Source of the DNA: RUG11783 sp964599695 | GTDB lineage: Bacteria; Bacillota; Clostridia; Oscillospirales; Ruminococcaceae | Length of the DNA: 64,000 nucleotides | NCBI GenBank assembly: GCA_964599695.1 | Contig: CAZRGP010000007.1 | Location: forward strand, 14,154 to 78,153 | Direction: 5' to 3' | In this document: in pieces, positions 1 to 8,451 of the stretch | Position numbering within the stretch: the stretch's first letter is position 1 | How the letters are laid out: every line of letters begins with the position of its first letter | Made by a program: the position numbers and the translations under genes | Notes under the pieces: generated by a model | What the model saw: the letters and a program-made list of their open reading frames with translations, nothing else | Database searches by the model: none | Told to the model about the DNA's origin: nothing

Positions 1-651
1 CGCGTTGTATGGTATCAGACCCGCTGCCTCACAATACTTCTGATAGGCCAGATAGGCGCCGTAAGTGGTCCAGTGATGGTCGGTCCGATAGAATACATAA
101 TCATGCTGGGCTTTTTCAAGATCATCCCACACATTGATGATCTCGCACTCCGATGAGAGCAGAGGAAGGCTTTTATTCAGCTCCGTTCTTTCGTCAACAG
201 AAGGAAGGCCGGACGGAACATAATCGGTCAGTACCGTGTAGGAGGAGGGGACCACGAGGACGCGTACGGGAGCTTCTGCGATGCTTGCGAAGTCCTGGAT
301 GGATTTCACATTGTCCCAGTATGTCGATTCATCGTAGGACTGGAATTTAGGAAACAGGTAGCCGTCTTTTCCATAAGCGATGCCGTTGTTTTCCGTCTTG
401 AAAAGAAAGCTCTCAGTGACGGATTTGGCACTGATCCACGTTTCCCTTCCCGGAAGCTGATCGGATAAATAGGTGGCGTATTTGGATTCAAAGGTTCCGT
501 TCCACAATGAGCGGAAAGAAAACTCGGGCATAGTCGCCAGATACTTATTCTCTGCCTCACTGTAGGTGTTTTTGGGGAGAAGAAGAGAGAGCAGAAGCAA
601 GATGAACAGCATCAGGAACAGGAGGGCAAATGTCGGGATTCGTTTGATCAT
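1..651 (-). CDS. DHHW-family protein (AlgX/AlgJ-like), 3' part cut by window edge
   Basis: The first 217 residues are present; the rest lies beyond base 1. The start is the ATG at 651-649, preceded by an AAGGAGGT ribosome site. The protein opens with a single hydrophobic segment (about residues 8-25), so it is probably anchored with its domain outside the membrane. The motif YRTDHHWTTYG near residue 185 is the DHHW signature of the SGNH-hydrolase-like family related to AlgX/AlgJ. By family these proteins act after an MBOAT protein to transfer acetyl groups to an extracellular polysaccharide. The start lies 12 bases after the stop of the MBOAT gene, so the two form one operon. The substrate cannot be told from this window. 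Confidence 0.88.
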   Translation of the reverse strand, partial: MIKRIPTFALLFLMLFILLLLSLLLPKNTYSEAENKYLATMPEFSFRSLWNGTFESKYATYLSDQLPGRETWISAKSVTESFLFKTENNGIAYGKDGYLFPKFQSYDESTYWDNVKSIQDFASIAEAPVRVLVVPSSYTVLTDYVPSGLPSVDERTELNKSLPLLSSECEIINVWDDLEKAQHDYVFYRTDHHWTTYGAYLAYQKYCEAAGLIPYNA

Positions 652-663
652 GATCGTACCTCC

Positions 664-2043
664 TTAAAACTGTGCGTACAGGAACGGCTGGTAAGTCGCG
701 TCTGTCATGTAAGCGATGGATAGCAGGAGCAGAATGATGATCGAGATCATGCGGAACCATGTCTTCTTCGACATCCTTTCCACCAGGTCTCCGATCTGCT
801 GCGTGCTGCACACAGCACAGAGCACGAGGAGGACACCGTAATTCCTCAGACTGTATCCTGCTCCGATCCCCCCCGAGAAGGAGAACATCTTTCCGAGCAG
901 GGTGAAGAGCGAGGCAAAGTCGCTGACGGCAAAGATCGCCCACCCTACAAGGGTGACAAAGATCAGATAAAGGTGTCCCAGAACAGGGTATTTATCCAGA
1001 TATTTGAGGTAGAAGTTCTTCTCCAGAATGAGCAGGAAGAAATAGAAAATGCCCCACAAAACGAAATTCCACGCGGATCCGTGCCAGAGGCCTGTGAGTG
1101 CCCATACGGCGAAGGTGTTGAAGATCATTCTTCCCTTGCTGCAGCGGGATCCGCCCAGAGGGAAGTAGACGTATTGCTTGAACCATCCGCCCATGGTGAT
1201 GTGCCACCTGCGCCAGAACTCGGTTGCGCTGGTGCTGCTGTAAGGGTAGCGGAAGTTCTCCGGAAGATCAAAGCCGAACATCTTTCCGAGACCGATTGCC
1301 ATGTCGGAATATCCGGAAAAATCGTAATAAAGCTGGAAAGCGTACGCCAGAACACCGAGCCACGCAAGTCCTGTGGAGACGTTGGCGTAGCCAAGGGTGG
1401 TCACTTCATTCCACAGAGCGGAGATTGTATCGGCAAGGAGCACTTTCTTTGCCAGTCCTTTCACAAATCGGAATGAACCCAGTTCAAGCTGGGACACCTT
1501 TATGACTCGTTCACGGATCTGGGAAGAGATATCCTGGTAGCGCACGATAGGCCCCATCAGAAGTTTCGGGAAGAAGGTGATAAACAGCAGGTAATCCACC
1601 GGATTCCTGCATACTTCCGTCTCCTTATTGTAGACATCAATGAGGTATCCTGCAGTGGTGAATACGAAAAAACTGATTCCGAGAGGAGCGGAGAGCTTTA
1701 CGGCGTTGATGCCGATCCCGAACCGTTCCAGAAACAGGCCGTTCAGTGTCGAAATGAAGAATCCGAGATATTTATATACAGCGAGACTGCCGAGGACCAG
1801 GATCAGGCCGCAGATAAAGATCGCTTTTCTGCCCTTCCCGGCGCGGTCCATAAGCAGGGATGAGACATACCCGATCACTGCGATCACGAGGAGGGCAGGC
1901 AGGGATCTCGGATCTCCCCAGGTGTAGAAGACCAGACTCAGTACCACCAGAACTCCGTTTCGGAGTTTGTGAGGAAACAGGTAGTACAGGATCAGCGCCA
2001 CCGGCAGAAAGCGGATAAGAAATACAAAACTGCTGAATGACAT
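664..2043 (-). CDS. MBOAT-family membrane O-acyltransferase (AlgI/DltB-like)
   Basis: A 459-residue multi-helix membrane protein, the usual length for AlgI/DltB-type enzymes. Family hallmarks are visible: the YYDFSGYSDMAIG stretch, then FRYPY, FWRRWHITMGGWF, and the LTGLWHGSAWNFVLWG segment that contains the conserved membrane histidine. These proteins pass acyl groups, usually acetyl, across the membrane to a surface polymer. Translation starts at ATG 2043, and a TATAAT box lies at 2079-2074 on the minus strand with no convincing -35. The next gene downstream is a DHHW protein, the normal partner, so this is a two-gene or larger polysaccharide or wall-polymer acetylation operon. Which polymer is modified is not shown. 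Confidence 0.93.
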   Translation of the reverse strand: MSFSSFVFLIRFLPVALILYYLFPHKLRNGVLVVLSLVFYTWGDPRSLPALLVIAVIGYVSSLLMDRAGKGRKAIFICGLILVLGSLAVYKYLGFFISTLNGLFLERFGIGINAVKLSAPLGISFFVFTTAGYLIDVYNKETEVCRNPVDYLLFITFFPKLLMGPIVRYQDISSQIRERVIKVSQLELGSFRFVKGLAKKVLLADTISALWNEVTTLGYANVSTGLAWLGVLAYAFQLYYDFSGYSDMAIGLGKMFGFDLPENFRYPYSSTSATEFWRRWHITMGGWFKQYVYFPLGGSRCSKGRMIFNTFAVWALTGLWHGSAWNFVLWGIFYFFLLILEKNFYLKYLDKYPVLGHLYLIFVTLVGWAIFAVSDFASLFTLLGKMFSFSGGIGAGYSLRNYGVLLVLCAVCSTQQIGDLVERMSKKTWFRMISIIILLLLSIAYMTDATYQPFLYAQF

Positions 2044-2142
2044 ATTAATTCTCCCAATTAAAGTTCAGCACCTATTATACACGATGTGCCGTCCGAATCC
2101 TATCGAAGGGAAGGCTGTTCACGCAGATGTCAGAAGGCAAAG

Positions 2143-2168
2143 AAAAAAGAGCAGCGTCGCTGCTCTTT
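2143..2168 (-). terminator. Intrinsic terminator of the FMN-lipoprotein gene
   Basis: On the minus strand AAAGAGCAG pairs with CTGCTCTTT around a short loop and is followed by six T residues. It lies just after the stop of the lipoprotein gene at 2178. Confidence 0.8.
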
Positions 2169-2177
2169 CACTTTCTG

Positions 2178-2624
2178 CTAATCACGCGGCACGATCACTG
2201 TGCCCTTATAGGTACCTGCCTTCATCTCGGTTTCCAGAGCCATCAGCAGCTTGATGATGCTGTTGGAAGTGGAAGTCGCTCCGGCTACGACCAGAACACC
2301 GGAACTGTCACCGGATTCGATGTACTGATTGATCAGATCCTGATAGTATTTCGCGGGATAGGTCCCGGAAATACCCTCCATGGAAGCGCGGTATTCATCG
2401 GATTCGCTCTTGAGGGAACCGTCTGTCTCGTAAACAGCATCCATCGTGACCTCTGTCACTGTCCCATTCTCGAATTTGAGTTCTACGAAATCCTTGTAGC
2501 CGTATGTATCGTACGTGTCGTATTCTGCGCGATACGTCCCGTCTTTGATCGATGCAGCTGCATCGCAGGATGTCAGTGCAAACACCGAACATAAGACGAG
2601 AAGGATAGAAATTACTTTTCTCAT
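2178..2624 (-). CDS. Small lipoprotein with FMN-binding (flavinylation) domain
   Basis: 148 residues. The N-terminus is a lipoprotein signal (hydrophobic stretch then LTSC), so the mature protein is predicted to sit on the outer face of the membrane from Cys20. The body begins KDGTYRAEYD and ends with a VVAGATSTSNS motif, which matches the (S/A)GAT site where ApbE enzymes attach FMN to threonine in FMN-binding domains, including the PplA-type extracellular electron-transfer lipoproteins. The gene is transcribed away from an apbE gene across a 123-base gap, and its promoter overlaps the start region of the apbE promoter. I infer that it is the substrate of that ApbE. An internal repeat of the domain, as in PplA, is not seen: only one copy fits in this length. 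Confidence 0.75.
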   Translation of the reverse strand: MRKVISILLVLCSVFALTSCDAAASIKDGTYRAEYDTYDTYGYKDFVELKFENGTVTEVTMDAVYETDGSLKSESDEYRASMEGISGTYPAKYYQDLINQYIESGDSSGVLVVAGATSTSNSIIKLLMALETEMKAGTYKGTVIVPRD

Positions 2625-2653
2625 TTTTTCTCCTTTTTTCGTGCTGCCCTGCC

Positions 2654-2682
2654 ATTATAGTAAAAATGGAGCAATTCGTCAA
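2654..2682 (-). promoter_or_regulatory. Promoter of the FMN-lipoprotein gene
   Basis: Read on the minus strand, TTGACG (2682-2677), 17 bases, then TATAAT (2659-2654). This is close to the vegetative sigma consensus and lies about 30 bases upstream of the lipoprotein start. Confidence 0.75.
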
Positions 2683-2684
2683 TT

Positions 2685-2715
2685 TTGTGAACTAACTGTG
2701 AACACGTGGTACAAT
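2685..2715 (+). promoter_or_regulatory. Promoter of apbE operon
   Basis: TTGTGA (2685-2690) and an extended -10, TGGTACAAT (2707-2715), with a 19-base spacer. The long spacer is unusual but the TG extension compensates. It is back to back with the divergent lipoprotein promoter. Confidence 0.5.
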
Positions 2716-2747
2716 GTCCAAAGACAATCTGAAGGGAGGATACTGCA

Positions 2748-3788
2748 GTGAGAAACAGAATCAAAGCGGTGGCAGTGATGGCCTTTTTGGCGCTGACAGT
2801 TTCCTCCTGCGCAGCTTCTGGCAGGGAAACGGTTTACGCGTCGACCACATGGCATATGGATACCTATTACAGTTATACCTTCTATGGAAAAGGAGGGGAG
2901 ACTGTTTATGCGGATCTGGAAGACATCGTTTCAGACGGAGAGAATGTCTTTGACTGCTACTCTCCGGATTCTGAGATCACCTCTGTCAATTCTGCGGTAG
3001 GCGGGGAGGAGATCCCGATCAGTGAGGAACTGTTCCGTGTCCTAGAGGCTTCCCTGAACGGCTACCGTGTATCAGAAGGCGCCTTTGATCCTACCGTCGG
3101 AGCCCTTACCGAACTGTGGGGGTTTGGAACGGAGGATCCGCATGTTCCGTCGGAGACGGAGCTTCAGGAAGTTCTTCCCTGTGTGGACGGATCCCGGATT
3201 CAGCTTTCCGTGCAAGACGGAAATTACAGCCTGACCAAGGGGAAGGGACAGAAACTGGACCTCGGCGGTATCGCAAAAGGATACGTTCTTTCCCTTATGA
3301 AAGCGCGTCTTCAGGAAAGCGAACTGGACAGTGCGGTCATCTCTGCGGGAGGAAATGTCCTATTGTATGGAGAACGGGAGTTTACTGTGGGGATCCGCCG
3401 TCCGGAAAAGGACGCCCTGGATCCGGTGTGCGCTTTCCTGCTGAAGGACTGTGTCATCTCCACTACAGGTTCCTACGAACGCTTTTTCGTGGAGGACGGC
3501 GTCACATACAGCCATATCCTGGATCCCCGAACGGGAGAAAGCGTCACGGGAGACGGTATGGCATCTCTGTCAGTCATCTGCAGCGATCCTACAGAGGCGG
3601 ATCTGCTTTCCACATCGTATTATGTGATGGGGATGGAGCGTGCGGTAGAGGCAATGAAAGCCGGTGATATCACCGCCGTGGTCCTGACTTCGGACGGGCA
3701 GATCCTGTGCAGCGCCGTCCTCGCGGATCACCTGAAAGAGGATTCGTTAGCGGATGGATGGGAACTGGAGGTGGTAGGCAATGAGTAA
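2748..3788 (+). CDS. apbE: FAD:protein FMN transferase, exported lipoprotein
   Basis: 346 residues with a lipoprotein signal (VSSC near residue 21), so it acts outside the cell. ApbE enzymes cleave FAD and attach the FMN part to a threonine or serine of a target protein. Family motifs in order are DCYSPDSEI, GAFDPTVGAL, LDLGGIAKGY, the SAGGN segment, TGSYERFF, SHILDPRTG, and the metal/FAD segment ending in DLLSTSYYVMG. The start ATG at 2748 follows GGAGG. It overlaps the next gene by 8 bases. The divergent lipoprotein with the AGAT motif is the obvious substrate. I see no missing catalytic segment. Confidence 0.93.
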   Translation: MRNRIKAVAVMAFLALTVSSCAASGRETVYASTTWHMDTYYSYTFYGKGGETVYADLEDIVSDGENVFDCYSPDSEITSVNSAVGGEEIPISEELFRVLEASLNGYRVSEGAFDPTVGALTELWGFGTEDPHVPSETELQEVLPCVDGSRIQLSVQDGNYSLTKGKGQKLDLGGIAKGYVLSLMKARLQESELDSAVISAGGNVLLYGEREFTVGIRRPEKDALDPVCAFLLKDCVISTTGSYERFFVEDGVTYSHILDPRTGESVTGDGMASLSVICSDPTEADLLSTSYYVMGMERAVEAMKAGDITAVVLTSDGQILCSAVLADHLKEDSLADGWELEVVGNE

Positions 3789-4302
3789 CAGGAGATGGAG
3801 CGCGGAGACTATCACGCGGATGTCCATGCTATTTGCACTGGCTATTGCGCTGTCCTACCTCGAGACGCTGATCCCGGTCGTCATTCCCGTGGCGCCGGGT
3901 GTCAAGATGGGACTGTCCAACATTGTTACCATGTTCTGTCTGTACTCCGTAAACCCTGGAGCCGCTTTCGTTATCGCCGTACTCAAAGGCGGATTTGCGT
4001 TCCTGACGCGGGGATTTACGGCGGGCGTTCTCAGCACCTGCGGAGGTGTCCTCTCGGTCTGTGTCCTCTGGCTAGGTTCAAAGACGAAACTGTCAACCGG
4101 CATGTGCAGTGTCCTCGGAGCGGTGACGCACAATGTGACCCAGCTTCTGGTCGAGACGCTTCTGATACGGAGCCGCGCAGTGCTGGCTTTCTTTCCCGCA
4201 CTTGTGCTTGGCGGGATCCTGTGCGGTACCCTGACCGCGTTTCTTCTGAAGATTCTTCTGCCTCTGATTCAAAAAGCGGTCTTCACGAAAAATTCATATT
4301 AG
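3781..4302 (+). CDS. Gx transporter family membrane protein
   Basis: 173 residues with about five hydrophobic segments. It resembles the small membrane proteins annotated as Gx transporter or heptaprenyl diphosphate synthase component I (for example GVKMGLSNIVTMFCLY, then FVIAVLKGGFAFLTRGF and LGAVTHNVTQLLVE). It overlaps the end of apbE by 8 bases and is therefore translationally coupled. In several Firmicutes such proteins sit next to ApbE and FMN-binding lipoproteins in membrane redox or extracellular electron-transfer clusters. I infer a role in flavin or quinone-linked electron flow, but the transported molecule is unknown. The old prenyl-synthase name is not supported by anything visible here. 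Confidence 0.75.
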   Translation: MSNRRWSAETITRMSMLFALAIALSYLETLIPVVIPVAPGVKMGLSNIVTMFCLYSVNPGAAFVIAVLKGGFAFLTRGFTAGVLSTCGGVLSVCVLWLGSKTKLSTGMCSVLGAVTHNVTQLLVETLLIRSRAVLAFFPALVLGGILCGTLTAFLLKILLPLIQKAVFTKNSY

Positions 4303-4317
4303 AATTCGGGAAAAGGG

Positions 4318-4376
4318 TTGCAATTTAGCAAAAAGAATGTAAAATATATTTAGCACTCAAGATAAACGAGTGCCAA
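4318..4376 (+). promoter_or_regulatory. groESL promoter with CIRCE (HrcA) operator
   Basis: TTGCAA (4318-4323), 16 bases, TAAAAT (4340-4345). Just downstream lies the inverted repeat TTAGCACTC (4350-4358), nine bases, GAGTGCCAA (4368-4376). It matches the CIRCE consensus at every position but one (C for T). This predicts heat-shock control by an HrcA repressor, which is not in the window. Confidence 0.93.
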
Positions 4377-4412
4377 ATTATTGTAATAAAACTTGTAAGG
4401 AGATCATATAGT

Positions 4413-4697
4413 ATGGAACTGAAGCCTTTGTTTGATCGTGTCGTCCTGAAGATGACCGAAGCGGAAACCGTTACAAAGAGCGGCATCGTATTGACAGAGT
4501 CGGCAGCTGAGAAACCTCAGGTCGCCGAAGTAATCGCAGTTGGCCCCGGCGGAATGGTCGATGGCAATGAGGTGAAGATGGAAGTCGCGGTCGGCGACAA
4601 GGTCATCATCGGAAAGTATGCCGGAACCGAAGTCAAGCTCGGTGAGGACAAATGCGTGATCGTTCGCCAGAACGACATTCTTGCAAAAGTTCTTTAA
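4413..4697 (+). CDS. groES: Co-chaperonin GroES
   Basis: 94 residues, the normal GroES length. It forms the seven-subunit lid of the cytoplasmic GroEL folding chamber. It begins MELKPLFDRVVLK and keeps the mobile-loop segment TVTKSGIVLTESAAEKPQ (about residues 20-37) and the GDKVIIGKYAGTEVK stretch. The start follows AAGGAGA. It is the first gene after the CIRCE operator and lies 31 bases before groEL. Confidence 0.98.
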   Translation: MELKPLFDRVVLKMTEAETVTKSGIVLTESAAEKPQVAEVIAVGPGGMVDGNEVKMEVAVGDKVIIGKYAGTEVKLGEDKCVIVRQNDILAKVL

Positions 4698-4728
4698 TCA
4701 TTTTATATAGATTCGAGGTAATGAAGAC

Positions 4729-6351
4729 ATGGCAAAAGATTTGAGATACGGTGAAGAAGCCCGCAAGAGCCTGCAGGCCGGAATTGACAAACTTGCTGAT
4801 ACAGTAAAGATCACACTTGGACCGAAAGGCCGCAACGTTGTTCTTGATAAGAAATACGGCACTCCTCTGATCACCAATGACGGTGTTACCATCGCCAAGG
4901 AGATCGAACTCGAGGATCGCTTTGAAAACATGGGTGCCCAGATCATCAAAGAGGCATCCACAAAGACCAACGACGCAGCAGGCGACGGCACGACCACAGC
5001 TACGCTTCTTGCTCAGGAGATCGTACGCGAAGGTATGAAGAACGTTTCCGCAGGTGCGAACCCGATGGTCCTCAAAAAGGGACTTCAGACCGCAGTTGAC
5101 GCAGCGGTCGAGAGCATCAAGGATTCCGCAAAGCAGGTCAACGGCTCCAAGGATATCGCACGTGTCGCCACCATCTCCGCAGGGGATGAGCACATCGGCG
5201 ACCTGATCGCAGACGCGATGGAAAAAGTCTCCGCTGACGGTGTCATCACCATCGAGGAGAGCAAGACCGCAGAGACCTACTCCGAGGTCGTGGAAGGAAT
5301 GCAGTTCAACAACGGTTACATCAGCCCTTACCTGGTGACCGATACCGATAAGATGGAAGCAGTCCTGGACGACGCAGTCATCCTGATCACCGACAAGAAG
5401 ATCAGCTCCATTCAGGAGATCCTGCCTCTGCTCGAGCAGGTCGTACAGAACGGCAAGAAGCTCATGATCATCGCAGAGGACGTGGAAGGTGACGCTCTCG
5501 CCAACATCATCGTCAACCGCCTGCGCGGAACATTCGTCTGCTGCGCAGCGAAGGCCCCTGGCTACGGCGACCGCCGCAAAGAGATGCTTCGTGATATCGC
5601 CATCCTCACCGGCGGCAAGGTCATCAGCGAAGAACTCGGCCTCAACCTTAAGGATACACAGCTCTCCGATCTCGGACGCGCTGACAAGGTCCAGGTCAAG
5701 AAGGACAGCACCATCATCATGGGCGGTCACGGTGATTCCAACGAGATCAAAGCCCGTGTTTCCCAGATCCGCAAGCAGATCGAAGAGACCACTTCCGATT
5801 TCGACCGTGAAAAGCTCCAGGAGCGCCTTGCAAAGCTGGCAGGCGGCGTAGCGGTCATCCGCGTCGGCGCAGCCACTGAGGTGGAGATGAAAGAGAAGAA
5901 GATGCGCCTTGAGGACGCTCTGTCCGCAACAAAGGCAGCTGTGGAAGAGGGCATCGTGGCAGGCGGCGGAATCGTATTCCTGAACGCTGTTCCCGCAGTG
6001 GAGAAGGTAGTGGATACTCTCTCCGGCGACGAGAAGACCGGTGCACAGATCATTCTGAAGGCTCTGGAGAGCCCGATCCGTCAGATCTGCGCAAACGCAG
6101 GCCTGGAAGGCTCCGTGGTCATCGATGCGGTACGCCGCAGCGGAAAGACCGGTTATGGCCTCAACATCAGCAACGGTGAATACGGCGACATGCTCGGCAT
6201 GGGCATCGTTGACCCGGCAAAGGTATCCCGCAGCGCTCTGCAGAACGCAGCATCCGTGGCGGCGATGGTCCTCACCACCGAATCCCTGGTGGCCGACATT
6301 CCGGAACCGGAACCGGCACAGCCCGCAGGCGGCATGGGCGGCATGTATTAA
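4729..6351 (+). CDS. groEL: Chaperonin GroEL (60 kDa)
   Basis: 540 residues, full length. The ATP-binding segments KITLGPKGRNVV and DGTTTATLL and the equatorial GIVAGGG segment are all present, and the C-terminus ends with a short Gly-Met tail (GGMGGMY), typical of folding chaperonins. It folds cytoplasmic proteins with GroES. It is co-transcribed with groES from the CIRCE-controlled promoter and is followed by a strong terminator. Nothing unusual was seen. Confidence 0.99.
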   Translation: MAKDLRYGEEARKSLQAGIDKLADTVKITLGPKGRNVVLDKKYGTPLITNDGVTIAKEIELEDRFENMGAQIIKEASTKTNDAAGDGTTTATLLAQEIVREGMKNVSAGANPMVLKKGLQTAVDAAVESIKDSAKQVNGSKDIARVATISAGDEHIGDLIADAMEKVSADGVITIEESKTAETYSEVVEGMQFNNGYISPYLVTDTDKMEAVLDDAVILITDKKISSIQEILPLLEQVVQNGKKLMIIAEDVEGDALANIIVNRLRGTFVCCAAKAPGYGDRRKEMLRDIAILTGGKVISEELGLNLKDTQLSDLGRADKVQVKKDSTIIMGGHGDSNEIKARVSQIRKQIEETTSDFDREKLQERLAKLAGGVAVIRVGAATEVEMKEKKMRLEDALSATKAAVEEGIVAGGGIVFLNAVPAVEKVVDTLSGDEKTGAQIILKALESPIRQICANAGLEGSVVIDAVRRSGKTGYGLNISNGEYGDMLGMGIVDPAKVSRSALQNAASVAAMVLTTESLVADIPEPEPAQPAGGMGGMY

Positions 6352-6388
6352 TACAGACCGCGTCTACGGCACGAAAACATATAATGCG

Positions 6389-6424
6389 CAGGGACTGCGA
6401 CAGACGTCGCAGTCCCTGTTTTTT
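6389..6424 (+). terminator. Intrinsic terminator of groESL
   Basis: CAGGGACTGCGAC (6389-6401) pairs perfectly with GTCGCAGTCCCTG (6406-6418) around a four-base loop, followed by six T residues. Confidence 0.95.
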
Positions 6425-6538
6425 ACGTATTTTTCAGATTTGTATGTGTGGTGAATGATAAAAACCTCCAAAGAATAGTGCCTGTAAACAAGCGCACGAT
6501 TGCGATGGAGGTTGTCAGCGATCAATTATAAGGAGTAC

Positions 6539-7357
6539 TCACACCGAGATGCCGTTAAAGGGGACCTGCAGATCGGTGTCATAAAGGAAAACGTCCGGCT
6601 CCTTTTCGTCGTAGGCTGTGTAGAACTTGGTGATCAGTTTTGCACCGGTCGATACACAGGAGTGGAGAAGCCTGTCCAGTTCCGCGGTGCTATCCTCTGT
6701 ATCGGGATAGGACACCACATTGATGACCTGCCCCCTGTGGACGTCATACACACCTGCGATCTTCATGATCTTGTACAGAGTCTTCCTCTTGAGGGAACTT
6801 TCGCAATGGAACAGGTTTCGGAATCTTTTGAAGGCACGCAGCGAACTATAGCATTCTTTTTCCGCAATCCCCTGAGAGAACGCGGACACGACGGGGCCGT
6901 ATTCCTTTTTCGGAATAAAGGCTTCCGCAACATCCGTCTTATAAGGATCGAGACCGTTCTTTATCATGATGAAACGCTCGAACTCCCCTTCCATATCACC
7001 GTGTGATACACCTCTCGTTTTTTCATACCGGTTCACAAAGGTATGACACGTAGAGTCAAGGGCGTAATGGCACATGAAACCTGCCTGATAGGCAAGTCCG
7101 GCTTCCGGATCCGGAATACCCGCTTTCAGGACCTCAAGCGAGCGACCGAAATATTCGCTCCCGGTCTGGGCGTGGATGACATCTGCCTGATGAGAGACAG
7201 GGTTGGATTTCAGCGGTTTGTAAAAATAGAAGGGATCCGGTCCCTGAAGGCCGATGTTGAATAGGCCGATATGGGGCTTAATGCGCTGCTGTAGGGCGGG
7301 GGAAAGTTGTGACAGCACAAGGTTTCCATAATACTGGTGCGTGTAGGCGTCCGGCAT
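6539..7357 (-). CDS. Zinc-dependent phospholipase C-like protein
   Basis: 272 residues from the ATG at 7357, which gives MPDAYTHQYYGN. An upstream in-frame start exists, but it would lie inside the terminator hairpin. Histidine and acidic positions fit the bacterial zinc phospholipase C fold: His7, GPDPFYFY, MCHYALDSTCHTF (H-x3-D), and HGDMEGEFERF. Proteins of this family without a signal peptide are common in Clostridia as hypothetical PLC-like proteins; their substrate is not established. No secretion signal is visible, unlike secreted toxin-type enzymes. The ribosome site AAGGAGGT lies inside the 3' arm of the asd terminator, so expression may depend on read-through and on opening of that hairpin. 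Confidence 0.8.
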   Translation of the reverse strand: MPDAYTHQYYGNLVLSQLSPALQQRIKPHIGLFNIGLQGPDPFYFYKPLKSNPVSHQADVIHAQTGSEYFGRSLEVLKAGIPDPEAGLAYQAGFMCHYALDSTCHTFVNRYEKTRGVSHGDMEGEFERFIMIKNGLDPYKTDVAEAFIPKKEYGPVVSAFSQGIAEKECYSSLRAFKRFRNLFHCESSLKRKTLYKIMKIAGVYDVHRGQVINVVSYPDTEDSTAELDRLLHSCVSTGAKLITKFYTAYDEKEPDVFLYDTDLQVPFNGISV

Positions 7358-7358
7358 G

Positions 7359-7411
7359 AAAAAAGACCTCCTTCTGTGATGATTCCATCTTATCACAGAA
7401 GGAGGTCTTTT
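7359..7411 (-). terminator. asd terminator hairpin that contains the Shine-Dalgarno of the next gene
   Basis: Positions 7361-7380 and 7392-7411 are perfect 20-base inverted repeats with an 11-base loop. On the minus strand the hairpin is followed by six T residues (7364-7359), and the next three bases read toward the ATG at 7357. The 3' arm carries AAGGAGGT, the ribosome site of the phospholipase-like gene, and the 5' arm carries its exact complement ACCTCCTT. Confidence 0.9.
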
Positions 7412-7423
7412 ATACACTTTTTG

Positions 7424-8431
7424 TTATGCGCCGATGATCTTCTTCAGGATCTGTACGGCATTGGCGGCAGCACCTTTCCGGATCTGGTCCCCGCAGCACC
7501 ACAATGTGATCCCGTTGGGGCAGGTAAGGTCTCTCCGGATCCTGCCAACATATACCAGATCCTGGCCGGAGGTATCGAGAGGTGTGGGGTAATCTCTTCC
7601 GGACAGGTCATCTGCCAGAACGACACCGGGGAAGGATGCGATCGCCTTCCGCACATCATCGAGATCCAGGATATCTTTTGTTCTCACGGTAACGCTGATG
7701 GAATGGGAACGCATGACCGGGACGCGGACACAGGTACAGGTACATGTCATATCGGGAAGATGCAGGATCTTTCTTCCTTCGTTCTGCATCTTCATTTCCT
7801 CGTCTGTATAGCCGTTTTCTTTTTCAGACCCTATGAAGGGGATGACATTCATTGCGATCTGCGCGGGGAAAGCGGAGGGTGTGATCTCCTCTCCTGAAAC
7901 GACCTTGTTGATCTCGCTCTCCAGTGCGACGATCCCGGCTTCACCGGCTCCCGATACTGCCTGATAGGTGCACGCAACCATGGATTCGATAGGGGACAGC
8001 CTTGCAATGCCGGCCACAGCCATCAGCGTGATAATGGTGGAACAGTTTGGGTTGGAGATGATTCCCTTGTGGAGCTTGATATCATCCGGGTTGATCTCCG
8101 GAACGATGAGCGGCACCTCGGGATCCATGCGGAATGAGGAACTGTTATCGATGAATACTGCGCCGGAACTCTTGATCGCCGGAGCGAATTCTTTCGCCAG
8201 TCCCTTTCCAACTGCTCCGAGGACGAAATCCAGGCCTCCGAAACTGTCAGGGCAGGCGGTATGAACGGTGAGTTCACCGCCTTTGAAAGGCAATCTTGTT
8301 CCTTCGCTCCTCGCGCTGGCGAGAAGACGCACTTCACTCACGGGAATATCATATTCTTCCAGTACCTTGAGCATCTCCCTTCCTACGGCGCCAGTGGCCC
8401 CGAGTATCCCGATGCGATATTGTTTTTCCAT
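7424..8431 (-). CDS. asd: Aspartate-semialdehyde dehydrogenase
   Basis: 335 residues. It reduces aspartyl phosphate to aspartate semialdehyde with NADPH, the second step toward threonine, methionine and lysine. Seen are the nucleotide loop GILGATGAVGREM (about 8-20), the active-site segment SNPNCSTI with Cys130, QAVSGAGEAG, and the conserved RSHSISVTV segment near residue 235. It is the third gene of the minus-strand hom-lysC-asd operon, starting 20 bases after the lysC stop, and ends at the strong hairpin terminator. Confidence 0.97.
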   Translation of the reverse strand: MEKQYRIGILGATGAVGREMLKVLEEYDIPVSEVRLLASARSEGTRLPFKGGELTVHTACPDSFGGLDFVLGAVGKGLAKEFAPAIKSSGAVFIDNSSSFRMDPEVPLIVPEINPDDIKLHKGIISNPNCSTIITLMAVAGIARLSPIESMVACTYQAVSGAGEAGIVALESEINKVVSGEEITPSAFPAQIAMNVIPFIGSEKENGYTDEEMKMQNEGRKILHLPDMTCTCTCVRVPVMRSHSISVTVRTKDILDLDDVRKAIASFPGVVLADDLSGRDYPTPLDTSGQDLVYVGRIRRDLTCPNGITLWCCGDQIRKGAAANAVQILKKIIGA

Positions 8432-8451
8432 GTCGTTTTCTCCGTCTTTAG

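Noticed and set aside
4633..5730. Long open frame (365 codons) antisense to groEL
   Set aside because: It mirrors the codon pattern of groEL, has no ribosome site and no recognisable protein features; a shadow of a highly conserved gene.
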